Below are positions 1 to 8,838 of a stretch of DNA of 64,000 bases, piece after piece. The notes beneath the pieces are model-generated. The model had not been told where the DNA came from and searched no databases. It saw nothing but the letters and a program-made list of their open reading frames with translations. Position 1 is the stretch's first letter. Each line of letters starts with the position of its first letter. Position numbers and translations under genes: made by a program. The DNA lies in NCBI GenBank assembly GCA_965227145.1, contig OZ245730.1:4464001-4528000 (forward strand), written 5' to 3'. This DNA comes from JACKAQ01 sp965227145. GTDB lineage: Bacteria; Calditrichota; Calditrichia; RBG-13-44-9; J075.

Positions 1-483
1 CGCACCAAAAACGATAGAGTGAACCGCACCGATTCGTGCACAGGCTAACATGGCAAAAGCCAATTCCGGGATCATCTGCATGTAAATGCACACACGGTCG
101 CCTTTTTTAACGCCGTGCGCTTTCAGCACATTCGAAAATTTTTGCACTTCCGCCAATACTTGCGCATAGGAAAATGATTCGCTTTCATCGGGATTATTGC
201 CTTCCCAGATAATGGCGGTATTGTCGCCGTTGCCGGCTTTCACGTGGCGATCGAGGCAGTTGTAGGTGATATTTAATTTTCCACCCTTATACCAGGCAAT
301 TTCCGGATTTACGAAATCGAATTCACGAACGGTGTGCCATTTATCGTACCAGTCTATCCGTTCGGCTATTTCGCTCCAGAATTTATCGGGATCTGCGATG
401 GATCGCTCATACATTTCCCGGTACTGATCCAATGAACTGATATGTGCATTTTTCGATGCATTCGAATCAGGATGATACTTCAT
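1..483 (-). CDS. acs: Acetyl-CoA synthetase, N-terminal part (runs off window)
   Basis: AMP-forming acetate-CoA ligase, which activates acetate to acetyl-CoA in the cytoplasm. Only about the first 160 residues are present; the gene continues past base 1. I translated it from the sequence: the start MKYHPDSNASKNAHISSLDQ is followed by the ACS N-terminal features FWSEIAERIDWYDKW and, further on, NITYNCLDRHV, AIIWEGN and KKGDRVCIYM. The ATG at 483 has a strong ribosome site (GGAGGG) 8 bases upstream. It is the last visible gene of a minus-strand run with an acetate symporter and its small subunit, which supports a role in acetate uptake and assimilation. Propionyl-CoA synthetase is a less likely alternative. 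Confidence 0.93.
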   Translation of the reverse strand, partial: MKYHPDSNASKNAHISSLDQYREMYERSIADPDKFWSEIAERIDWYDKWHTVREFDFVNPEIAWYKGGKLNITYNCLDRHVKAGNGDNTAIIWEGNNPDESESFSYAQVLAEVQKFSNVLKAHGVKKGDRVCIYMQMIPELAFAMLACARIGAVHSIVFGA

Positions 484-508
484 ACTTTCGGCCCTCCTGC
501 AGGTTTTA

Positions 509-545
509 AAACAGGATCGGGTTTACCAAAAACCCGATCCTGCAA
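509..545 (-). terminator. Hairpin between symporter and acs (partial terminator or attenuator)
   Basis: A perfect 13-bp inverted repeat (512-524 pairs with 530-542, loop of 5) is followed on the minus strand by TTTTAAAA. It lies between the symporter stop and the acs ribosome site, so it could reduce read-through into acs or protect the upstream mRNA. Confidence 0.6.
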
Positions 546-562
546 TAATTCAACAAAAACAT

Positions 563-2305
563 TTAGTGAACATTTGACGCACCTTTAGCGCCGCGCGGGA
601 TGCGGATATCTTCAATCAGTTGCTGAATTTCAGCCGGCGGTTCCGGCGTGAATTTAGAAACGATAAAAGATACAATAAAGTTCAGAATCATGCCAACAGT
701 TCCTATGCCTTCCGGCGAAATTCCGAACCACCAGTTTGCTGTGGTGTTTGCAGCAGGGTTCACAAATTTGAAATAAATGATGTAAGCTGCTGTAAATACA
801 ATACCTACAATCATACCGGACAGGGCACCTTCTTTGTTGGTGCGTTTGGAGAAAATACCCAAAATGATTGCCGGGAAGAAAGATGCCGCAGCCAAACCGA
901 ACGCAAACGCCACAACCTGCGCCACAAATCCCGGCGGGTTGATGCCAAAATAACCGGCGAGCAACACCGCGAAACCGGCTGCAACACGTGCATACATCAG
1001 CTCATTTTTCTCTGTTGTTTCCGGGGCGAACACATTTTTGATCAGGTCGTGCGAGATGGATGTGGATATTACCAGCAGCAATCCGGCAGCCGTGGATAGC
1101 GCGGCAGCCAAACCACCGGCAGCCACCAAAGCAACCACCCAGTTTGGCAACTGAGCAACTTCCGGGTTTGCCAACACAATAATATCGCGATCAAATGTTA
1201 CGAGTTCATTGGCCAAACCATCTGCGGCTTTTGGTCCGCGATACTGAATCAGACCGTCGCCATTTTTGTCTTCCCATTTGATCAAACCGGTTTTGCTCCA
1301 CGATTCAAACCAATGCTGGTCTTGTCCGGCTGCCAGTGCGGATGCGTGCAGTTCTTCCGGGCTTTTTTCGTTTAATGTCAGAATGATGTTGGTGCGTGCA
1401 AATGCTGCCACTGCCGGTGCAGTGGTATACAGCAACGCGATGAAAAACAGCGCCCAACCGGCGGAAGAACGGGCGTCGCGCACTTTGGGAACGGTGAAAA
1501 ACCGGATAATCACGTGCGGTAAACCGGCAGTACCAACCATTAGTGCGAGGGTAATGGCAAACACGTCTATCGGCAGTTTGGCACCTTGCCCGGTGTATGC
1601 GGCAAAGCCAAGATCCTGCTGTAATGCATCCAGTTTGTCCAGCAAATAACCGCTGCCATCAGCCAGTTCGCTACCGAATCCCAATTGCGGAATCGGGTTA
1701 CCGGTCATCAAAATGGAGATAAAAATTGCCGGGATCAAATAGGCAACGATAAGTACGCAATATTGGGCAACCTGAGTGTAGGTAATCCCTTTCATTCCGC
1801 CCAGCACTGCATAAATGAAAACGATGATCATCCCGATGATCACACCGGAGTTGATTTCAACTTCCAAAAAGCGTGAAAATACAATACCGACGCCGCGCAT
1901 TTGCCCGGCAACATAGGTAAAGGAAACGAAGATTGCGCAAATCACCGCCACAACCCGGGCGCCTTTGGAATAATAGCGTTCAGCAACAAAATCCGGCACG
2001 GTAAATTTTCCAAATTTACGCAGATAGGGCGCCAGCAACATCGCCAGCAGCACATAACCGCCGGTCCATCCCATCAAATATACGGCGCCATCGCGACCGA
2101 GAAATGAGATGATACCTGCCATTGAAATAAACGACGCTGCAGACATCCAGTCGGCGCCGGTTGCCATACCATTTGCAATGGGGTGAACACTTTTTGCAGC
2201 AACATAAAAATCACCGGTTGAGCGGGCACGTGTCCAAATAGCGATACCGATATACATCGCAAACGTAAAGCCCACGATAATCCAGGTCCAGACTAAAATT
2301 GACAT
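563..2305 (-). CDS. actP: Acetate-type sodium:solute symporter, large subunit (VC_2705 family)
   Basis: Inner-membrane carrier of the sodium:solute symporter superfamily, 580 residues with about 13 hydrophobic segments. The early motif GADWMSAASFISMAGIIS is typical of the family. A polar loop near residues 315-370 matches the two-component VC_2705-type symporters rather than classic PutP. The start ATG at 2305 has AAGGAG 6 bases upstream. The small DUF4212 protein that normally accompanies this subfamily lies immediately upstream and acs lies downstream, so acetate or another short carboxylate is the likely substrate. The actP symbol reflects family membership; substrate is inferred. Confidence 0.88.
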   Translation of the reverse strand: MSILVWTWIIVGFTFAMYIGIAIWTRARSTGDFYVAAKSVHPIANGMATGADWMSAASFISMAGIISFLGRDGAVYLMGWTGGYVLLAMLLAPYLRKFGKFTVPDFVAERYYSKGARVVAVICAIFVSFTYVAGQMRGVGIVFSRFLEVEINSGVIIGMIIVFIYAVLGGMKGITYTQVAQYCVLIVAYLIPAIFISILMTGNPIPQLGFGSELADGSGYLLDKLDALQQDLGFAAYTGQGAKLPIDVFAITLALMVGTAGLPHVIIRFFTVPKVRDARSSAGWALFFIALLYTTAPAVAAFARTNIILTLNEKSPEELHASALAAGQDQHWFESWSKTGLIKWEDKNGDGLIQYRGPKAADGLANELVTFDRDIIVLANPEVAQLPNWVVALVAAGGLAAALSTAAGLLLVISTSISHDLIKNVFAPETTEKNELMYARVAAGFAVLLAGYFGINPPGFVAQVVAFAFGLAAASFFPAIILGIFSKRTNKEGALSGMIVGIVFTAAYIIYFKFVNPAANTTANWWFGISPEGIGTVGMILNFIVSFIVSKFTPEPPAEIQQLIEDIRIPRGAKGASNVH

Positions 2306-2371
2306 TTATAACTCCTTAATTTTCTTAAGTTTACTCAACATTAATTCACTCAAAAGACAGTTATAGTGCAG

Positions 2372-2629
2372 TTAGTCTTCGTGAACATCGAACTCGCGAT
2401 CGAGTTTGTTCATTAGCTTAACGTAAACAACAATCAGTATCACAAATACAATTTCCGAACCTTGCTGGGCAAACCAGAACCCCAGTTTGAATCCAAAAAA
2501 TTTGATCGTATCCAATTGTTCAACCAGAATAATGCCAAACAAATAGGAAACAATAAACCAGATGGCCAGCAGAATGCCCACATAAGTGAGGTTCCTTTTC
2601 CAGTATTCCTGCATACTTTTGGACGCCAT
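2372..2629 (-). CDS. DUF4212 small subunit of the sodium:solute symporter
   Basis: 85-residue membrane protein with two hydrophobic helices (LTYVGILLAIWFIVSYLFG and GSEIVFVILIVVYVKLMN). It belongs to the DUF4212 family, found next to VC_2705-type symporters and thought to be their small subunit. A TTG 15 bases upstream is possible, but the ATG at 2629 is preceded by GGAGG at good spacing, so the shorter form is chosen. It lies 66 bases upstream of the large subunit and is probably co-transcribed with it. Confidence 0.9.
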   Translation of the reverse strand: MASKSMQEYWKRNLTYVGILLAIWFIVSYLFGIILVEQLDTIKFFGFKLGFWFAQQGSEIVFVILIVVYVKLMNKLDREFDVHED

Positions 2630-2660
2630 GATTACTTCCTCCAAAAACAGTTTAAGGTTA

Positions 2661-2731
2661 ACCGGTGCATGCGGTTAATAACACGCACCGGTAAAATTTG
2701 AGAAGTTTTCCTTCTTCAGGCGCATGCGCCT
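2661..2731. repeat. Two intergenic palindromes between porin and symporter subunit
   Basis: ACCGGTGC at 2661-2668 pairs with GCACCGGT at 2685-2692. A separate perfect 14-bp palindrome (AGGCGCATGCGCCT) sits at 2718-2731. Neither has a T-run on the coding strand, so they look like mRNA-stabilising hairpins or protein-binding sites rather than terminators. Confidence 0.5.
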
Positions 2732-2758
2732 AACGACTACACAATCACTTGTTTGCGA

Positions 2759-3973
2759 TTAAAAGCCCAGAATAAACGATAACAAAAAGCGGATGTTTGA
2801 CGTGCTAAGATCAGAATTTCCCGGTTTTCCTTTATCGTCGAACGCATCTTCCACAGAAGTATCCACATAACCGGCTTTGGTGTATTCAACTTCACCGGCG
2901 ATCTGCGCTTTACCGGATTTGAAAACCACCCGGGGAGAAACACGCAACAAATCTTTGATATTCGTTCCACGTGCGGAAGGCGTAACGGCAGCAACATCAT
3001 CGCTGGCACCCTGATTTTGGGAATAACCGAAGAAAATACCGGGCTGAACATTGCCAGAAGTGGCATAAACTTCGCCCCAAAATGTCAGGTTGTTCATTGT
3101 GGTAAATTCGGTTTTTCCGGGCTCGGAGCCTTCTGCAGCAACGGTAAACCCGCCCAACATCAGGTGATCAAATAGATTTTGACCGAGAATTGCCTCGACT
3201 TCAATAGCGGCACTGCCCAAATCGGCTTTGCCGAAAGCCTGGAAGCTAACGCCGGTAACTTTACCGTCATCTGCCAGCGACGGACGCAATTGTTTGAAAT
3301 CGACAGTTGCGCCGACAACATTTTTGCCAGGATTTAACTGAATTTGGGCACTCAGGTTAGGCAATGCGGCATTGCGCAACGGCGTGCTGCCACCGGGGCT
3401 GGCGAAATCGCGTTGGGAAGATGCTGCAATGGTTAACACAGCGGTTCCGAATTTTTGCTCCAAACGCAATTGCGGATTCCGGGAAAACGGCTGGAACGGC
3501 ACACCGGTGTTAAATGAAACGGTTCCGGGGAAAACTGCGGTGACAAACAGCGGATGCCAATATTGACCGGCAATAACGGTTGTGTTATCCCAAACCATTT
3601 TCATGAAAGCGTGGCGCAAACGAAATCCGTTGATGTCCGGATCGCTGTGACCAAAAAATGCACCTTCAACAACACCCGAAACTTTGGCGCCGAAGGCATC
3701 CGGCGCGGTGATTTTACCCGTTAAACGGGTTTGGATTGCCAACTGGTTGAAATTAGGGGTGGCATTCACATCATCTCCATCTTCATCCATTGATTCTGCA
3801 GTCGGATAAAGCAGGAAATGACCTTCACGCGCCGCAACCGTCTGGCGGGTGTCAAAAAAATGATCGGATTTCACAAAACCCGAGAACTTGATTCCCCAAT
3901 CGCCATCCTGTGCAATGGCGAAAGATACAGAAATCAAAAGCGCAAAAAATACCAACGTAGATTTACGCAACAT
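2759..3973 (-). CDS. Outer-membrane porin, DcaP-like
   Basis: 404-residue outer-membrane beta-barrel. The signal peptide MLRKSTLVFFALLISVSFA is followed by an amphipathic strand-rich protein (GDWGIKFSGFVKSDHFFDTR near the mature N-terminus) ending in Phe (SFILGF), the usual recognition signal for barrel assembly. The layout resembles DcaP-type trimeric porins, though I cannot confirm the subfamily. A GTG 15 bases upstream is possible, but the ATG at 3973 has GAGGAG at correct spacing. It leads the transport group porin / DUF4212 / symporter / acs, so it probably lets small carboxylates cross the outer membrane. Confidence 0.78.
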   Translation of the reverse strand: MLRKSTLVFFALLISVSFAIAQDGDWGIKFSGFVKSDHFFDTRQTVAAREGHFLLYPTAESMDEDGDDVNATPNFNQLAIQTRLTGKITAPDAFGAKVSGVVEGAFFGHSDPDINGFRLRHAFMKMVWDNTTVIAGQYWHPLFVTAVFPGTVSFNTGVPFQPFSRNPQLRLEQKFGTAVLTIAASSQRDFASPGGSTPLRNAALPNLSAQIQLNPGKNVVGATVDFKQLRPSLADDGKVTGVSFQAFGKADLGSAAIEVEAILGQNLFDHLMLGGFTVAAEGSEPGKTEFTTMNNLTFWGEVYATSGNVQPGIFFGYSQNQGASDDVAAVTPSARGTNIKDLLRVSPRVVFKSGKAQIAGEVEYTKAGYVDTSVEDAFDDKGKPGNSDLSTSNIRFLLSFILGF

Positions 3974-4324
3974 AATTTTTCTCCTCACTAAGCTTGTTTA
4001 GGATTTGGTTATCTGAAATTTGTGCTGGTTTTTTACAGCGGCCCTGTCCATCACAAATTCCATTTTTTACCGAAACAGATAATAATTACACATGACTTTT
4101 CATCATGATAAGACGCCTCAATCCCATACTCCTGCAACAGTCACATGCGAATCCTCCTTTGCTGGTTAAACAATAAATCACTTATCGTATCACCCAAAAT
4201 TGCCGTGTAAATCGCAGGTCTTCCGTGATCGTAAAAAAATCCTGTTATATATTTGGAAATACTGAGGTAAAAAAAGAAAGCTTAAAAAAGGTTAAAAAAT
4301 GCAAATGCAGATCGGTCAATTGTT
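3974..4324 (-). promoter_or_regulatory. Long 5' leader of the porin operon with a possible mini-ORF
   Basis: About 350 bases separate the isocitrate lyase terminator from the porin start. On the minus strand a very strong ribosome site (AAAGGAGG, complement of 4152-4160) is followed by ATG-TGA at 4146-4141. An overlapping GTG reading frame at 4144-4118 would encode the 8-residue peptide MTVAGVWD. No larger gene follows, so this looks like a leader-peptide or start-stop element. A TATATAAC stretch further upstream could be a -10 box, but I cannot assign a promoter with confidence. Confidence 0.35.
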
Positions 4325-4363
4325 AAAAAACCTCGCGCGGCGGTTGCCGAGACCACCGCGCGG
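4325..4363 (-). terminator. Rho-independent terminator after isocitrate lyase
   Basis: On the minus strand a GC-rich stem (CGCGCGGTGG pairing with CCGCCGCGCG, one G-U pair) is followed directly by GGTTTTTTAA. A second inverted repeat, AACCTT/AAGGTT at 4379-4396, lies between it and the stop codon. It separates the lyase transcript from the porin operon. Confidence 0.85.
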
Positions 4364-4454
4364 GAACTGCCCCCTGTTAACCTTGCCGTTAAGGTTTTCC
4401 TGGATTTTTTAACTTTTTGTGAAAAGGTTTTTTCATTTCAATCAGTTAGTGAAA

Positions 4455-6710
4455 TTATTTTTTGGCGATCAGTTTTTTCAATTCCGCTTCACCGGCATCG
4501 AGCAGCGATTTCACATGTTCCGTATTGACGGTCGCCACGATTATATCGCCAATCTCGGTGTTCACTTCGTTAAAAATGCCCATTTTTTTCATACCGGCGG
4601 TTTGCATTTGGTTATCCTGCGTCGGGGTAACGTAATGCAAGGAAACGCTTTTGTAACGATGAATCAGGAACAATTGCAGCAGCGTCATCAATCGTTTTTT
4701 GCGGAAATTTTCGTTCAGCGTATTTTGGTCGCGGATGGACAGAATGCTTTTTCCGGTGCGATCGTGAATGGTTGCAAATATTACATTCGCAGCCAGATTG
4801 CGGTTTTCATCCATCACCCGCAGCTCCAGCAATTCCGATCCGGCAGTGTGCGGACGCAACTGGATCTGCAACGGTGCAGAGATATCGTTCTGTTTTGTCC
4901 ACAATTCCAGCCAGCTTTCCAGCAATTTTACCGGCACTTCGGTTTGCACCAGATGCTGGAACTGGGTGGAGCCTTTTCCCATTGCTTTGGTGGTTGCGGT
5001 TCGCCCGGAAGATGCAGTCAACGCTGCATCCAGCCGGTTTCCGCCAACGAGCGTTTGCGGGGTTTTGTAGGTAGAATTGAGCAATCGCAGTTTGCGCTGG
5101 ACTTTTGCCAGTGCCAGCATGCCATCCTGCATCAGCGCTGTTGAAAATTCTTCGGCTGCCAATCCATCGATCTGGTGTCCGCCGTAGGTGATAAAATTGA
5201 ACACAAATCCCATTTTGCCCATTTCTTTCGGGAAATTGCGCATTTCCTCGTCGCTCATACCGGTGGTATCCCAATTGAACGATGGCGATAAATTATACGC
5301 CAGCATTTTTTCCGGATAAACCGCATGAATCGCATCTGCAAATTCTTTGGCATCTTTCAGATCGGCTGTTTTGGTTTCCATCCACAAAATATCCGCAAAT
5401 GGTGCCACTGCCAGCGATTTGGCAATCGCATATTCAATACCGCCGCGGACCTGGTAATAGCCTTCCGGTGTTCTGGCGATTTCACAATCCCAATCGGCGT
5501 CGATGCCCATCGCGAACGCTTTTTTGCGTGCTTCGTCGAACGATGCTTTTCCGGCAAATGCCAGCCATTCGTCAGCAGTCATTTCCAGCGTTGCGCCTTC
5601 TTCGCTGCGGAAAGCCATCAGATCTGCCACGGCTTCGCCAAACGATTTGATGCCGGCAGATTTTTCCCAGGTTTCCACAAAACTGTTCACCGCTGCATCG
5701 AACATTTTTTCAACATTGCCGCCACCGGCTTTTTTGATCGCTTCAATTTTTTCGTCAAAAACAGCAATCAAGTCGTTTTGCTCGAACCAGTTGTTGGCTT
5801 CAGCGTATGCGCTGTCGGAAATTTGATACAATTGGTGACCGTTAATTTCGGTAATTCCGGCGTCGTAAAAGCGTTTCATCAGCGCCAGATAGCAATATTT
5901 GTATCCCGGAACATCCAGATTTGTGGCGCCCAGAATAAATGGCTGATCGCGTTCGTCGCCGCTGCTTTCCAGCAGGTTTGCGGCTTCTGCGTCGGTTCGG
6001 GCAACGATAATTCCCGGCACCTGCATGATATCCAGTTGGTAACGCGCCGTGTTCAGCCGTTTGATTTGTTCATCCACCGGTACCAAAACTTTCCCGCCCT
6101 GATGACCGCATTTTTTGGTTCCGGGTTTCTGATCTTCGATGTGATATCCGGTAACACCGGCTTCCACAAACCGGCGGATCAGGTTTCGCACATGCGCATC
6201 GCCACCATGTCCGGTGTCGGCATCGGCAATAATAAACGGACGAAAATCGATTTCCGGCGTTTTTTTCCGTTCATCATCCGACATGCGCATCCGCGCGAAG
6301 CGTTGATTTTTATCCGCGGCGAGCAGCGCCCGAACCAATGTTGCCGCTTCGTCCGGCACCTGGCTCAGCGGATAACTCGCGAGATCCGAACCCGGATCTT
6401 CCGATGTAGAGCCTTTTGCAGATGTCGCCCATCCGCCCAAATAAATACCTTTGATGCCCATTCGTTTCATCATTACGGCTTGACCCGGCGAATACGGGCC
6501 AAAAGTAGTAATCGATTCGCCTTTGGCGAAAAGGTCGCTCAATAATTCATAAAACTCTGCGGCGGCAGTTTTGGCAAGTGTGTAATCGTTATAAATGGTT
6601 CCCTGCTGTTCAACCACCTGCCGGGCGGAATAGAGCCGGGTGACTGCGCGAAAGCGCTCGCCGGCCATCCATTGTTGCATTTTTTGAATTTCTTTTTCGA
6701 AGGTGCTCAT
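4455..6710 (-). CDS. aceA: Isocitrate lyase, long ICL2-like form
   Basis: Cleaves isocitrate to glyoxylate and succinate, the first step of the glyoxylate shunt. The catalytic signature KKCGH is at residues 199-203 (Cys201), with the metal and substrate region ADADTGHGG at 162-170 and NLSPSFNW later. At 751 residues it is far longer than the roughly 430 of the E. coli enzyme and close to mycobacterial ICL2. The region from about residue 600 to the end has a GNAT-like appearance (ELLELRVMDENRNLAANVIF, then FRKKRLMTLLQLFLIHRY). In ICL2 that region binds acyl-CoA and activates the enzyme. Malate synthase is 59 bases upstream, so the two are probably co-transcribed. Confidence 0.93.
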   Translation of the reverse strand: MSTFEKEIQKMQQWMAGERFRAVTRLYSARQVVEQQGTIYNDYTLAKTAAAEFYELLSDLFAKGESITTFGPYSPGQAVMMKRMGIKGIYLGGWATSAKGSTSEDPGSDLASYPLSQVPDEAATLVRALLAADKNQRFARMRMSDDERKKTPEIDFRPFIIADADTGHGGDAHVRNLIRRFVEAGVTGYHIEDQKPGTKKCGHQGGKVLVPVDEQIKRLNTARYQLDIMQVPGIIVARTDAEAANLLESSGDERDQPFILGATNLDVPGYKYCYLALMKRFYDAGITEINGHQLYQISDSAYAEANNWFEQNDLIAVFDEKIEAIKKAGGGNVEKMFDAAVNSFVETWEKSAGIKSFGEAVADLMAFRSEEGATLEMTADEWLAFAGKASFDEARKKAFAMGIDADWDCEIARTPEGYYQVRGGIEYAIAKSLAVAPFADILWMETKTADLKDAKEFADAIHAVYPEKMLAYNLSPSFNWDTTGMSDEEMRNFPKEMGKMGFVFNFITYGGHQIDGLAAEEFSTALMQDGMLALAKVQRKLRLLNSTYKTPQTLVGGNRLDAALTASSGRTATTKAMGKGSTQFQHLVQTEVPVKLLESWLELWTKQNDISAPLQIQLRPHTAGSELLELRVMDENRNLAANVIFATIHDRTGKSILSIRDQNTLNENFRKKRLMTLLQLFLIHRYKSVSLHYVTPTQDNQMQTAGMKKMGIFNEVNTEIGDIIVATVNTEHVKSLLDAGEAELKKLIAKK

Positions 6711-6727
6711 TTTAAATCGCTCCTAAA

Positions 6728-6753
6728 TGGGCAAATCCGTATTCGGCTGCCCA
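6728..6753. repeat. Inverted repeat between malate synthase and isocitrate lyase
   Basis: TGGGCA (6728-6733) pairs with TGCCCA (6748-6753). The T-run lies on the plus-strand side, so it is not a terminator for the minus-strand genes. It may be an intercistronic mRNA hairpin near the lyase ribosome site. Confidence 0.4.
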
Positions 6754-6769
6754 TATTTTTTTAATTTTT

Positions 6770-8386
6770 TTAGTCTAATTTTTCATATGCAATCAGCGTC
6801 AGGAAATCGACAAAATCATCGTTGCTCACCAGTTCATCCAACAGATTTTTGGCGATGTCAAATTTCCCGGAATCAAACCGCTCGTCACCAACCAGTTGCC
6901 GGATTTTGGTCATTTCTTCCGGAACCAGTTTATTGTATAATTCGAGCGATACTTTCGGCTGATCACCGTTACCCATTTCCGCCGTTGCGGTGGGATGATG
7001 AATCCATTGCCAGAGCTGTGCCCGCGAAATTTCTGCGGTTGCAGCGTCTTCCATCAAATTGTAAATGCCCGCTGCGCCAACGCCTTGCAACCACGATTCC
7101 AGATACAAAATTGCCACGTTGATATTGGTTCGCAATCCGTCTTCGGTAATTTTTCCACCGGCGATGTTAAAGCTCAGCAGATCTTTTGCAGCAATGTTCA
7201 CTTCGCTGCGCAACCGCGATTTTTGATGCGGATTGGTGCCCAAAACGCTATCGAACACGCGCTGTGCAACCGGAACCAAATCCGGATGCGCAACCCATGT
7301 GCCGTCGAACCCGTCGTTGGATTCGCGTTTTTTGTCATCCGTCACCTTTTCCAGCGCGATGCGGTTGATCGCTTCATCGCGACGGCTGGGAATAAACGCA
7401 GCCATTCCGCCGATGGCGTGTGCCCCGCGTGTGTGGCAGGTTTTCACCAGCAATTCGGTATAGGCACGCATGAACGGCACGGTCATCCCGATTTGCCCGC
7501 GATCCGGCAGCAAACAATCCGCCTGATTGCGGAATTTTTTGATCACGCTGAAAATGTAATCCCAACGCCCGGCGTTCAGTCCGACGATGTGATCACGCAA
7601 TTCATACAAAATTTCTTCCATTTCGAATGCGGCAAGAATATTTTCGATCAGCACCGTTACTTTGATGGTGCCAATTTCCAATCCGAGCTGGCGTTGAGCG
7701 TAATTAAACACCTCATTCCACAACCGCGCTTCCTGATGATTTTCCAGTTTGGGCAAATAAAAATACGGGCCGCTGCCTTTTTCCAGCAAATTTTTGGCAT
7801 TGTGAAAAAGATACAACCCAAAATCAACCAGCGATCCGGACATTGGCTCGCCATCGACTTCGATGTGCCGCTCATCCAAATGCCAGCCGCGCGGGCGAAC
7901 CAGCAATGTGGCAATTTCCAGATTCAGCTCATAAGATTTTCCTTCGGGACTCTTGAAAGAAATGGTTCGATTGACAGCATCAATCAAATTAATTTGCCCT
8001 TCAATAACATTTGCCCAGGTGGGGGAACAGGAATCTTCGCAGTCCGCCATAAATACCTTTGCACCGGAATTCAGCGCGTTGATCATCATTTTGCGCTCTG
8101 TCGGTCCGGTGATTTCCACCCGCCGATCCTGCAAATCCGCCGGAATGGAGCCGACTTTCCAGCTATCATCTTCGCGAATATGGCGCGTCGATTCCAGAAA
8201 ATCAGGGAATGTTCCGGCATCGATTGCCTGCTGGCGAATGTTGCGATTGGCGAGTAAAGGTTTGCGTGTCGTGTTAAATTTGCGGTGCAACCCGGCGATA
8301 AATTGAAGCGCATCATGGGTAAGAATATCGCTGTAACCTTGCGACATTTCACCTTTGATTGCGATGCCTTTTGGCAAGTTCGACAT
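6770..8386 (-). CDS. aceB: Malate synthase A-type
   Basis: Condenses glyoxylate with acetyl-CoA to malate, completing the glyoxylate shunt. The 538 residues match the length of malate synthase A. Visible family motifs are KVFMADCEDSCSPTW, the RPRGWHLDE stretch, the VLIENILAAFEMEEILYEL helix, NAGRWDYIFS and the C-terminal MEDAATAEISRAQLWQWIHH with the catalytic Asp. The ATG at 8386 (MSNLPKG) is preceded by AAAGGGG; an upstream in-frame extension has no ribosome site and would overlap the promoter. It is the first gene after the sigma-54 promoter at 8451-8466. Confidence 0.96.
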   Translation of the reverse strand: MSNLPKGIAIKGEMSQGYSDILTHDALQFIAGLHRKFNTTRKPLLANRNIRQQAIDAGTFPDFLESTRHIREDDSWKVGSIPADLQDRRVEITGPTERKMMINALNSGAKVFMADCEDSCSPTWANVIEGQINLIDAVNRTISFKSPEGKSYELNLEIATLLVRPRGWHLDERHIEVDGEPMSGSLVDFGLYLFHNAKNLLEKGSGPYFYLPKLENHQEARLWNEVFNYAQRQLGLEIGTIKVTVLIENILAAFEMEEILYELRDHIVGLNAGRWDYIFSVIKKFRNQADCLLPDRGQIGMTVPFMRAYTELLVKTCHTRGAHAIGGMAAFIPSRRDEAINRIALEKVTDDKKRESNDGFDGTWVAHPDLVPVAQRVFDSVLGTNPHQKSRLRSEVNIAAKDLLSFNIAGGKITEDGLRTNINVAILYLESWLQGVGAAGIYNLMEDAATAEISRAQLWQWIHHPTATAEMGNGDQPKVSLELYNKLVPEEMTKIRQLVGDERFDSGKFDIAKNLLDELVSNDDFVDFLTLIAYEKLD

Positions 8387-8450
8387 TTTAAACCCCTTTG
8401 TTTGAATTAGTGATTTTCCTTCAATCCGCCAGGATGTGGATATATATTTT

Positions 8451-8466
8451 GCCAATATGATGCCAA
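8451..8466 (-). promoter_or_regulatory. Sigma-54 promoter of the glyoxylate-shunt genes
   Basis: The minus strand reads TTGGCATCATATTGGC, which fits TGGCA-N6-TTGC with the invariant GG and GC exactly 10 bases apart. Transcription would start near 8439, giving a 5' leader of about 50 bases before the malate synthase ATG. A sigma-54 activator gene lies directly upstream. Confidence 0.82.
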
Positions 8467-8558
8467 TTTTTCTGCATCCCGGCGAAATGATCCAAAACGT
8501 CTGTTTTTGTTATATTTAGATAAATTTTTATTCGAAGTAAAGCAAAAAACAACTACGA

Positions 8559-8763
8559 CAAAGTGCGACACCAGCGTCGCACTTTGACAAATTTTGCTGT
8601 TTCGCACGAGTGATTTCCAAAATTGACGCCGATCACAATATTGCTTCGCGCGAACCCAACGACTTTTTTGGGTGAATCGCTCACAATATCGCTCAAATCG
8701 CCTTTTTTAGGAAAAATTAGTGCGACACCAACGACGCACTTAGTGCGACATCTGTGTCTTTTT
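8559..8763. promoter_or_regulatory. Upstream activator sites (paired 22-bp inverted repeats)
   Basis: At 8562-8583 the sequence is AGTGCGAC-N6-GTCGCACT, inside a perfect 11-bp inverted repeat spanning 8559-8586. At 8719-8740 is a second copy identical at 20 of 22 positions. A degenerate third copy begins at 8742 (AGTGCGACATC...GTGTC). The two good sites are 157 bp apart, close to 15 helical turns. They sit about 130 and 290 bp upstream of the predicted start, as expected for enhancer-binding-protein sites. Confidence 0.75.
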
Positions 8764-8838
8764 TTGAACATTACGCTGTTTTGTGAAGAATTTTGGGGAG
8801 GTCAATCGGTTGGCGAAATTCGGATTCTGCTTCGCTGT

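Noticed and set aside
5325..6545. 406-codon plus-strand open frame opposite isocitrate lyase
   Set aside because: It lies wholly antisense to a gene with clear catalytic motifs; its translation is rich in Phe, His, Arg and Cys and has no recognisable domain.
6728..6767. Hairpin plus T-run as a terminator between malate synthase and isocitrate lyase
   Set aside because: The T-run follows the stem only on the plus strand, while both genes are on the minus strand.
6995..8257. 420-codon plus-strand open frame opposite malate synthase
   Set aside because: Antisense shadow of a conserved enzyme; unusual composition and no ribosome site.
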